A stretch of DNA of 64,000 nt from Bufo bufo (Eukaryota; Chordata; Amphibia; Anura; Bufonidae), in assembly GCF_905171765.1 (NCBI RefSeq), contig NC_053390.1, positions 328,822,294 to 328,886,293 on the forward strand. Direction: 5' to 3'. Of this stretch, positions 55,134 through 64,000 are shown in pieces. The notes beneath the pieces are model-generated. The model was not told the DNA's origin. It did no database searches and saw only the letters and a list, made by a program, of their open reading frames with translations. Each line of letters begins with the position of its first letter. Within the stretch, counting starts at the first letter, position 1. Position numbers and translations under genes: made by a program.

Positions 55134-55650
55134 TGTAATGTAATTGACATGTATATAGGTATGTTCACTACAAATGAACTGGCTCTTAATTTATTATTTC
55201 CAAGAAATGTACAATGGACCAGGAGGCATTGTTTGCTTGAGATAATAATGGTGGAAACGATGGAAATATTAACAAAGATCCAGAGAAACTATAAAGCTGC
55301 TTTATAGGGTCAGGATTTTTTCCCCATAATGCAAAATTGATTACAGTTTGCCAGAGGGTTTTTGACCTTCCCTGGAATAAACAGTTGGACCAAGATTAGA
55401 CAAACTTTTTTTCAACACATTTAGCAGAGGATTTCCTCTTTTCTATTATTTTTAGCATGAGCCTAGTTCATTTTTGTGCTGACTGCTATTTCATTAGGCT
55501 TCCAGTGTTATTGATGGACATCATGCAAAAAATAAATAAATAAAAAGGTTCTGTAGTTTTCAGCAGGGAGATATGCAAAGACCATTATCCTACTGTCTTG
55601 GTGTAAAAAAATCCCTATCTTAAACTCTTTAACTGCCACTGACCAATATA
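55134..55650. other. Non-exonic DNA without recognised features
   Basis: AT-rich. No sign of the expected last AGTPBP1 exon. Confidence 0.4.
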
Positions 55651-55878
55651 CACTGATGAGCAAAAGGATAACAATGTTTTGAACTTTTGACTTTCAGGCT
55701 CCATATCTCACCATCCACTACAGCTTCAAACTTGAGACTACCATAATTTTATAGAAAATCATCTTGGCTATCTCTACTATGAATTGAACTATTTAGCATA
55801 CAATTAGTTATGCAGATTCTTGTCATGTAACTGCATTGTTACTGTTTTGCTCTTGGTGGTGGAACAATCTTTTTATTT

Positions 55879-56935
55879 TTGTTTACTACAAATTGCAACC
55901 TGTTTTCACATTCCCTAATAGCTCAGTGTATTATTAGGTTGATTTCCAAGCGAAAGGTCACTGATTCCAATCCAGGAGCAGCCATCAAGAAGATTTCCCA
56001 AGAAAAGAGAAACAGCATCATCCAGCTCATCGATAGTGGTAACATGGCCAAGAAAATTGCCAAACTGCATCATGTGAGTGCCATGACAGTTGGAAGAATA
56101 CAAAATGAAGTCCGTCCATCCATTCCAAAGCCAAGAGGTGGACATCCAGGAAAAATATCGGAGTCATCAAGTCGGCTCAGCACAAGGTCTAACATTTCTG
56201 GTGCAACAGACATGGCAGTGGAGGTGGCTCACATGCTTTGTAATAATGAGATCACAGACGTCCATGCAAGTACTGTGAAACCTGCATTTCACAAGTCTGG
56301 AATGGTAGCTCGAAAAAAGGTGAAGCCTCAACTTCAATATCGTCATAAGAAGCATCGGTGGACAGTAGAAAATTGGAAACAGGTGATTTGGAGCTCTGGG
56401 CTCTGGGTGAAAATGGGTCTGGAAGAAACCAGGGAAAAGGGGGCTAATGGATCGAGAAATTGAAGACTGTCAAGTTCGGTGGAGGAAGCCTGATGATATG
56501 GGGTTGTTTCACAGCCAAATGCGTTGGATACTTGACCAGGATCGATGGTGTTCTCAATGCTGAGCTACAGTATATGTGAGTATCCTACATGATGAGTTAC
56601 TTCGTACACTTGGGTACTATAAATATGAAAAGGTCGACATAGTGTCCCAGCAGGACAATGACCCAAAGCATACGTCAAGATTGGCGAAGAAATGGTTAAA
56701 TGACAATGAAGTAGAGTTGCTGGATTGGCCCCCACAGTCCCCAGACCTCAACCCAATCGAACACTTGTGGGTAGAGTTGAAGAAAAAGCTGTATTCGTAC
56801 CCAAGTGAGTCGTAACAACAGTGGGAATGTGTAGAAGAGACCTGGGAATAGATTTTGGTCGAGACATGCTTGGATCTTGTCGAGAGCATGCCTAGAAGGA
56901 TTCAGGCAGTGTTGAAAGCCAAAGAGGGATTTACA
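55879..56935 (+). pseudogene. Tc1-like transposase A, broken
   Basis: The HTH half reads KKISQEKRNSIIQLIDSGN and HHVSAMTVGRIQNEV; later DVHASTVKPAFHKSGMVA. After about 56440 it shifts frame: VKFGGGSLMIWGCFTAK, a stop near 56577, then SQQDNDPKHTSRLAKKW and PPQSPDLNPIEHLWVELKK. The first catalytic Asp region is altered (WSSGLWVKMG in place of a DES-type motif). At least one frameshift and two stops; inactive. Confidence 0.8.
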
Positions 56936-57084
56936 AAATACTAACAAAATAATAAAAATAAAAATATTTTTTTTTTTATCAAAACGGTAACATTGCAGTT
57001 ACATGACAATAATCTGCATAACTAATAATATGCTAATTAGTTTCAAGTCTAATTTATGTATGAGATAGCCAAGATGATTGTCTA

Positions 57085-58687
57085 CACTGAACAAAAATAT
57101 ATATGCAACACTTTCGGTTTTGCTCCCATTTGCATGAGCTGAACTGAAAGATCTGAAACATTTTCTACATACACAAAAGACCCATTACTCTCAAATATTG
57201 TTCACGAATCTGTCTAAATCTGTGTTAGTGAGCACTTCTCCTTTGCCGAGATAATCCATCCCACCTCACAGGTGTGGCATATCAAGGTGCTGATTAGACA
57301 GCATGAATATTGCACAGGTGTGCCTTAGACTGCCCCCAATTAAAGGCCACTCTGAAATGTGCAGTTTGATCACACAGCACAAAGTCACAAATGTTGCAAC
57401 GTTTGAGGGAGCGTGCAATTGGCATGCTGACTGCAGGAATGTCTACCAGAGCTGTTGCCCGTACAATGAATGTTCATGTCATTACCATAAGCCGTCTCCA
57501 AAGGCGTTTCAGAGAATTTGGCAGTACATCCAACCGGCCTCACAACCGCAAACCATGTGTAACAACACCAGCCCAGGACCTCCACATCGAGCATGTTCAC
57601 CCCCATGATCGTCTGAGAGCAGCCAGCCGGACAGCTGCAGCAACAATCGGTTTGCATAACAAAAGAATTTATGCACAAACTGTCAGAAACTGTCTCAGGG
57701 AAGCTCATCTGTATGCTCATCGTCCTCATCGGAGTCTGAACCTGACTGCAGTTCGTCATCGTAACCGACTTGAGTGGGCAAATGCTCACATTCGATAGCA
57801 TCTGACACGTTGGAGAGGAGTTCTGTTCATGGATGAGTCCTGGTATTCTGTTCAGGGCAGATGGCAGACAGCGTGTGCATCGTGTGGGTGGGTGGTTTGC
57901 TGACGTCAACGTTGCTGATCGAGTGGCCCATGGTGGCAGTGGGGTTATGGTATGGGCAGGCGTATGTCATGGACAACTAACACAGGTACATTTTATTGAT
58001 GGCATTTTGAATGCACAGAGATACCATGATGAGATCCTGAGGCCCATTCATCCACGACCATCACCTCATGTTGCAGCATGATAATGTACGACTCCATATT
58101 GCAAGGATCTGTACACAATTCCTGGAAGCTGAAAACATCCCAGTTCTTGCATGGCCAGCATACTCACCGGACATGTCACCCATTGAGCATATTTGGGATG
58201 CTCTGGATCGGCGTATAGGACAACGTGTTCCAGTTCCTGCCAATATTCTGCTACTTTGCACAGCTATTAAAGAGGAGTGGACCAACATTCCACAGGCCAC
58301 AATCAACAACCTGATCAACTCTACGCGACGGACATGTGTTGCACTGCGTGGCAAATGGTGGCCACACCAGATACTGACTGGTTTTCTTGCACCCCCCCAG
58401 TAAGGCAAAGCTGTGCACATTTCAGAGTGGTCTTTTATTGTGGGCAGTCTAAGGCACACCTGTGCAATATTCATCCTGTCTAACCAGCACCTTGATATAA
58501 CACACCTGAGAGGTGGGATGGATTATCTCGGCAAAGGAGAAGTGCTCACTAACACAGATGTAGACAGATTTGTGAACAATATTTGAGAGTAATGGGTCTT
58601 TTGTGTATGTAGAAAATGTTCTTTGAGTTCAGCTCATACAAAATGGGAGCAAAACCGAAAGTGTTGCGTTTATATTTTTGTTCAGTG
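57085..58687 (+). mobile_element. Tc1-like transposon B, inserted in A
   Basis: 1603 bases with TA on both sides (57083-57084, 58688-58689). Ends CACTGAACAAAAATATA and tatatttttgttcagtg; long inner inverted repeats (catcccacctcacaggtgtg against cacacctgagaggtgggatg). Transposase blocks on the + strand. Confidence 0.95.
57391..58403 (+). pseudogene. Tc1-like transposase B, three frames
   Basis: Frame 1 (57391-57798) has the HTH RERAIGMLTAGMSTRAVART and LQRRFREFGSTSNRPH, ending in a stop at HIR. FMDESWYSV (about 57830) carries the first Asp. A second frame (to 58081) has GGSGVMVWAGVCHGQLT. A third (58068-58403) has QHDNVRLHIAR and YSPDMSPIEHIWDALDRR, the second Asp and Glu. A stop and frameshifts break an otherwise well preserved protein. 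Confidence 0.85.
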
Positions 58688-58790
58688 TATAAAATAATAG
58701 TAGCCTCACGTTCGAAGCTGTAGTGGACGGTGAGATATGGAGTCTGAAAGTCAAAAGTTTTAAACATTGTTCCCCTTTTGCTTGACTATT

Positions 58791-59397
58791 CACTGCTGGC
58801 AGGTGCTTATTCTCAGTCAACAATGGGTATATTCATCACTAGAATCTTGTAGGTAATCCCCAGTGTACCCAGGAAAAAGTGACTGAAGCACACATGCCAT
58901 GGTCAGTAGTAAGCATCCAAGTTGTTTGAAAAAGGTGAGGGGGCTCAATCTGGCATCCCTTTAGCTTCCTTTGGCGAAAAAGTTCTCCCCCTAAGAAAAA
59001 AATGTAAAAAAGGCAAACCATTTATTGTCTAAAATTATTTTACTGTTTAAAAATAGTGAACAATAAAAAATTAGATATATGTCACCTACTCGAACAGTAA
59101 AGATAACAAGAAAAAATATTGGTAGCTTTGCTGTGTTTCTCCCTTTCTCCTCCAAAATATAGAAGTTACAGTAAACAATAAATGTTATGTACCTAAAAAT
59201 GGTAATATACAACTACGTCAGCATAAAAATGTTATGGTTATTGGAATACAGCAATAGAAATTAATACAGGAGTTCATACAGGAGATAATTCCATTTACTT
59301 ATGGCACATTTATGGAAACCTATAGCTGTGTTACCCACAAGCAAATCTTATTTTTGGTCTTACTGTACATGTACTTTGTGTAGGTATGAACTACAAC
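58791..59397. other. DNA without recognised features
   Basis: AT-rich. No supported ORF or repeat. Confidence 0.4.
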
Positions 59398-59746
59398 TTA
59401 AAGGGGTTGTCCAGGATTTTAATATTGATGGCCTATCCTTAGAATAAGCTATCAGTATCTGATCATTGGGAGTCCCACACCCTACACCCCCTCAGATCAA
59501 CTATTTCAGAGTAGCTCTGGTGCTAGAAGTTGGCTGCTGAACTACACAGCTCCCACTATTGTGTGACTTCAATGGGAGAAGCTCTGCAGTAACTGACTCT
59601 GTCCACTACACAATGCAAGGGTTGCGTAGTTCTGGTGCCAACGTCCAGTGCTGGAGCTACTCTGAAATAGCTGATTGGTGGGGGTGCAGGTTGTCAGATA
59701 CCTAAAGATCAGATATTGTTTGAATATCTTAAGGATAGTCCATTAA
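59398..59746. repeat. Family X element, TTAA-bounded
   Basis: TTAAAGGGGTTGTCCAGGAT and a right end tagtccattaa. Inside gctatcagtatctgatcatt and the inverted pair gtgctagaagttgg / ccaacgtccagtgctgg; agtagctctggtgct pairs with agtgctggagctact. Confidence 0.65.
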
Positions 59747-61040
59747 TATGTCTCACTGAAGCCGGCCATAATGCAAGATATCAAAGTACATCTATTTATA
59801 ACCTAAAACCAAGGCTTTTGTATGGTAACTGCAGTATAATAGAAGAAAATGAATGTTATCCAATTATCCATTGCTTCATTATATTATAGCATTCTATGGT
59901 TTCACTTTACACGACTCTAAGTAATCTATGATGGTTACATTGATTCCCAATTGCGAAGAGTATAATTGATCGTGAGTAAGCACCAAACACAGCACTTGAA
60001 TTATTGATATGTTGCTGATTTTATTTTGTTACTTTAATCCCAACTAATACTTTCTAAAATGGTGAAATCATTAGACCAGCAGAGAACATTAGTCGTACAG
60101 GGAACATTAGTCTTCCTGTTGCTCTCTTTCTGTATTAAGTTATATGTTCTGGGGCTTTTCAGGACACAATGAAGTTTTTGCCCTATCCCATGTGATTCCA
60201 GCTTAGTGAGGTTATTTAGAACTATATAGAATACATTTCATATTGTAGGGAAATACGTGGAAAGTTCTATGTATGTCTATTAAAAGAATTGTGCACAGGA
60301 GCTCTACTCCTGAGAACCTTAAATTCATAATCCATAAAAATATATTTTCCCAGGTACAACATATGTTTATTCGTTGCGCAGCTAGCCAGCTTTAGTATAA
60401 TACTTTTAGCACTTACTGAATTTCCTATAGTGTTATTGAATGACCTGTATTTTATAGCAATTGAAATGAGAGAGTGAAATGTATTCCTTTTTTTTTTATT
60501 AGTTTTTACATTTTATTTTATGTACATGATTATGGAGACATCCATCTTGCTTCAGTTGCCCTTAAAAGGCATGATTAAAATGTATCCCCTGTCCATAGGT
60601 TCAGGGATATTACTGCTGGAAGGAATTGGGGGTCTCATTCACTTCTTATGAGGAAGCGGCAGGTTGAGCTTAGGCCTGGCTGCTCAGTTTATTCTGTGAG
60701 ACTGCCAGACCCAAGTACAGTACTCGTCAATATCCGGCAGTCCCATAGATAATAAATCGAACATTAGGATGCACGCTTGACTTGCTGATACATCTGGACA
60801 GGAGAGTGGGCCACCTGCTTTTCAGGATTGGCTGTGTGGCCTGTGGAAATTTCATTGTGCAATGAAGGGGAGTAGATAAGTTGTGACCATTGTGACAACC
60901 TCCTGCCAATCCCGTCTTACTATGCCACAGTTGCCATACAGGTCTCGTCCACTAGAGACTTCTGGAGGCGAATCCACTATGAGCACAGTAGACGTTTAAG
61001 ATTGGTTGATGTGCCCATGATGCAATCTCGATTGTATGTA
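59747..61040. other. DNA without recognised features
   Basis: Mostly AT-rich; a poly-T stretch near 60489. About 60590-60740 has family-X-like words (ccctgtccataggttcaggg). No ORF supported. Confidence 0.35.
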
Positions 61041-61969
61041 CAGGGTGGGCCATTTATATGGATACACCTTAATAAAATGGGAATGGTTGGTGATATTAAC
61101 TTCCTGATTGTGGCACATTAGTATATGTGAGGGGGGAAACTTTTCAAGATGGGTGGTGACCATGGTGGCCATTTTGAAGTTGGCCATTTTGAATCCAACT
61201 TTTGTTTTTTCAATAGGAAGAGGGTCATGTGACACATCAAACTTATTGGGAATTTCACAAGAAAAACAATGGTGTCTCGTATCTTCACAGCATAGACAAT
61301 TGCCTTCAGATGACCCCAAAGATAAAAGTTTAAGGGGGTCAGATCGGGAGACCTTGGGGGCCATTCAACTGGCCCACGACGACCAATCCACTTTCCAGGA
61401 AACTGTTCATCTAGGAATGCTCGGACCTGACACCCATAATGTGGTGGTGCACCATCTTGCTGGAAAAACTCAGGGAATGTGCCAGCTTCAGTGCATAAAG
61501 AGGGAAACACATCATCATGTAGCAATTTTGCATATCCAGTGACCCCCTTAGACTTTTATCTTTGGGGTCATCTGAAGGCAATTGTCTAAGCTGTGAAGAT
61601 ACGAGATGTGCAGCACCTGAAACTACGGATACTGGAAGCCTGTGCTAGCATTTCTCCTGCGGTGTTGCTATCAGTGTGTGAAGAGTGGGAGAATAGGGTT
61701 GCATTGACAATCCAACACAATGGGCAGCACATTGAACACATTTTATTAGTGGTCAGAAACTTGTAAATAACTCATGAAAGAATAAAGTTACGTTAAAACC
61801 AAAAACAAAAGTTGGATTTAAAATGGCCAACTTCAAAATGGCCGCCATGGTCACCACCCATCTTGAAAAGTTTCCCCTTTCACATATACTAATGTGCCAC
61901 AAACAGGAAGTTAATATCACCAACCATTCCCATTTTATTAAGGTGTATCCATATAAATGGCCCACCCTG
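61041..61969. mobile_element. Mariner-like element with a head-to-head interior
   Basis: Ends CAGGGTGGGCCATTTATATG and catataaatggcccaccctg with TA on both sides; terminal repeats of about 170 bases. The same part of the transposase is present twice in opposite orientation: minus strand 61525-61270 (FFQQDGAPPHYG, VEWPPRSPDLTPLNFYLWGH) and + strand from about 61540 (TPLDFYLWGHLKAIV, then LSVCEEWENRVALTIQHN). The amino-terminal half is missing. Confidence 0.85.
61118..61525 (-). pseudogene. Mariner-like transposase fragment, minus copy
   Basis: Contains QQDGAPPHY (second catalytic Asp), FPGKWIGRRGPVEWPPR and SPDLTPLNFYLWGHLKA (third catalytic region). The frame then continues into the terminal repeat (residues after about 90 are not transposase). 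No first Asp region. Confidence 0.8.
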
Positions 61970-63600
61970 TACAATCGGTAAAATAAAATAATTGATTTTG
62001 CGCTGGAAATCTAATTAATTTGCTGCCACCACTCTTCGTATTGAATCGGGCGAAGAGACCCCGGCTAGCTAGTCCTAAAGGGAAGAAACGGTTATTTGCA
62101 ACCTAACTAACCAATTAACAATTTATAAAAATAAGACAATGCTGTAGTATGTCTCTTGTGAGGACAGAGTTTTTAGCATAGACCAGATAATCCGGTAACA
62201 AGGGCAAAACTGTAACAATTAAATCGTTAGTTTTATTCTACAAACTATAAACAAAAAATATATACATTAAAACTGACAGATAAATATACCTGCCATTAGA
62301 ACAGATTGGTTGGATAGAAATAGATAAGAGGTGGAAGGGAATAGAATGTCTGTAAGTTCCGAATTACCGTGGTAAAGTCTAGTAAAAGATAAAGTCTTTG
62401 TAAGGAATAATCCAAGATGGCGGGGTGCCCGTGTCCAGCGGGTGGTCGTGATGTTAGTCGACGTCAGATGGTAGATGAAGGACAATTTTGCGCATCATTT
62501 GATATCTATTATGACTGGAAGGCAATACAGTGTGCCTGAGAACCGTCATATCTCAGAGAGGGAATTTCCGATTTGTTTGCGGATTTCCATGAAGGTGTGT
62601 TAGAATAACCCGAACAACCTCTGAAGAGATGGTTCTTTTCATATTTCCCTAACCCATGAAATATGAGGAAAATATGGTAAAAATATGAAGTCTATAGATT
62701 GGAGGTGACTTTCAGGTCATCTTCCTTCTTGTACCAACCAGCTGTGTGATACGGATCTGTCCGTTTCTTCTGAAGTTCGCTGCCCAGGCTAAAGGTGTGA
62801 GACCTCCTGCGATGCAGGAGCCACACAGACTGGGAAGATGCACTTTTTATGAGGTTTTGTCATGATGATATCAGAGTGATGGATGTATAACCTGGCAGGG
62901 GGTGCTCCTCTGTCCAGGAAGATTCTTTTGGCACGGAGGTGCTAATTGACTCTGATCTGTGAGCTGTGCTAGCAAGGTAAATTACTTCTGGGTTGAAAAA
63001 AATATATAGATTTTAACTCTTTGTGTGCAGGAGAGGGCTCTTGTGATTTTTTTTTTTTGTGATTTTAAAACCGGACGCATTCACGATTTCTTCGTATTGC
63101 TGAGATCGCGAAGCGTCACAACCATCACCTATTGTGAATGGTGGATTCTGTCTTATTTATACAGAGGTGATAGATTCCATTGTAAGCCTGCCTATGATGA
63201 GATGACGTGATGAGAAGAGTGATCTCTGCAGAACAGGAATGGTCAGATTATTAGGTTTAGTGGTCAGTGCAGAAAACAGCAGGATTATTTTTTTTAAATA
63301 TGGATAGTGGCATATAAAATATAAAATAAAAAATAACATCACAAACAATTATAAAAACATAAATACTTGATATAAAAAAATAGCTCATTTTCTGATTACA
63401 CATTCCTTTATCATACCTTGGTGCAGTTTGCAACCCAGCAACATGAAACTGTATATCCAGCGTATTCTTAGCTCCTCACGAGGTCTGGCAAGCTGTCCAG
63501 AGTATCCTTGTGTCATCGGTGGGAGTGTGACCTCTGGGACTCCACCAATCAACAAAAAAAGTGACAACTCCTCCACTGCAATGCCTGACACAGAGATACC
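61970..63600. other. DNA without recognised features
   Basis: Several GC-richer patches (gggcgaagagaccccggctag near 62048, cggggtgcccgtgtccagcg near 62421) suggest an old retroelement, but I found no LTR pair or coding motif. Confidence 0.35.
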
Positions 63601-64000
63601 GTATTTTTCGCCCCATAAGACGCACTTTTTCTCCCCCCAAAATGGGGGGAAAATGCCCCTGCGTCTTATGGGGCGAATGCTGACAGTTTTACATCGCAAG
63701 CTGCGATGTACGAGCGAGCGGGGAGGAACTGGGAGGAGGAGCTGGGGGCCGGCAATAGCGGTGGGGCGGTGCATTCACTGTACTATAGCCCCGCCGCTCC
63801 AGTGCTGCACTATTCAAATATAAAATGTCTTATTCAATTAAAAGTGATTAAACATGCCCCCCCCCCACTCCTAATATTACCGTACATTCTAACACCTTCT
63901 GTAGAACGCAGGCAGGCCGGGCGGGGGGCAGCGTAACTCCCTGATGTCACGTGCCTGCACGGCCTACCTTATGAATGAAGCAGGCGGCGCAGGCAAGTGA
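63601..64000. repeat. Start of a MITE, cut by the window end
   Basis: gtatttttcgccccataagacgcac is followed by an immediate inverted copy (gcgtcttatggggcgaa, 63661), with ccccccaaaatggggg at the hairpin tip. Such cgccccataagacgcac ends occur on DNA-transposon-derived repeats in many tetrapods (recalled). Right end outside. Confidence 0.5.

Larger units (their letters stand above)
55651..58790 (+). mobile_element. Tc1-like transposon A, split by a second Tc1
   Basis: The left end cactgatgagcaaaaggata-acaatg is matched at the right by cattgttccccttttgcttg near 58788; long inner repeats (gactttcaggctccatatct / agatatggagtctgaaagtc) confirm the pair. Removing the 1.6-kb insert leaves a normal-sized element. 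The transposase is broken (see the entry at 55879). Confidence 0.85.

Noticed and set aside
57385..57909. 174-codon minus-strand frame
   Set aside because: Antisense to the transposase of Tc1 element B.
54418..64000. Last exon of AGTPBP1 (acidic tail)
   Set aside because: I looked for an AG-preceded acidic reading after exon K and did not find one; it probably lies beyond the window.

Overview
The window is a gene-poor, repeat-rich stretch of a vertebrate nuclear genome, most likely an anuran amphibian. Three things point there: one host gene split into short exons with consensus splice sites; TTAA-flanked palindromic MITEs resembling the T2/TTAAAGG elements known from Xenopus; and a mix of Tc1/mariner, DIRS, BEL/Pao, chromodomain Gypsy, CR1, L1/Tx1, hAT-like and Penelope-like pieces.

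The only host gene is on the + strand: AGTPBP1 (CCP1/Nna1), a cytosolic carboxypeptidase that shortens glutamate side chains and C-terminal glutamates of tubulin. Eleven consecutive coding exons lie between 1371 and 54417. They splice in one unbroken frame (1488 coding bases, about 496 codons). They cover the N-terminal accessory region of the catalytic unit, the HPGE zinc motif, the substrate-binding NR, the DYHGH zinc histidine and the region expected to hold the catalytic glutamate. Upstream exons and the last acidic exon are outside the window.

Layout: 1-7.2 kb holds four exons among palindromic MITEs, a decayed Tc1 and a DIRS remnant. The 16.6-kb intron from 7249 to 23835 holds MITEs, a 2.5-kb TTAA-bounded composite element, an L1/Tx1 LINE relic, and a BEL/Pao element split by a very young, intact chromodomain Gypsy element (16346-22010). 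Next comes a Penelope-like segment with a hammerhead-like motif. 24-34 kb holds nested palindromes, a CR1 LINE, a 37-bp minisatellite, a solo LTR and an internally deleted Tc1. 34-39.2 kb holds four catalytic exons plus a Tc1 element with an almost complete transposase. The 15-kb intron from 39217 to 54256 holds a nested Tc1/MITE, a Penelope-like fold-back inserted in an L1-like tail, further MITEs, a second copy of the deleted Tc1 and a hAT-like element. After the last visible exon there are nested Tc1 elements and a head-to-head rearranged mariner.

The most interesting items are the young Gypsy element with a probable self-priming primer site, the hammerhead-like motif, splice-donor and CCAAT motifs recurring in the arms of unrelated-looking MITEs, and the inverted and direct repeat pairs that bracket the catalytic exons of AGTPBP1. 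All identifications come from reading the sequence and from recalled family features; no database search was run.
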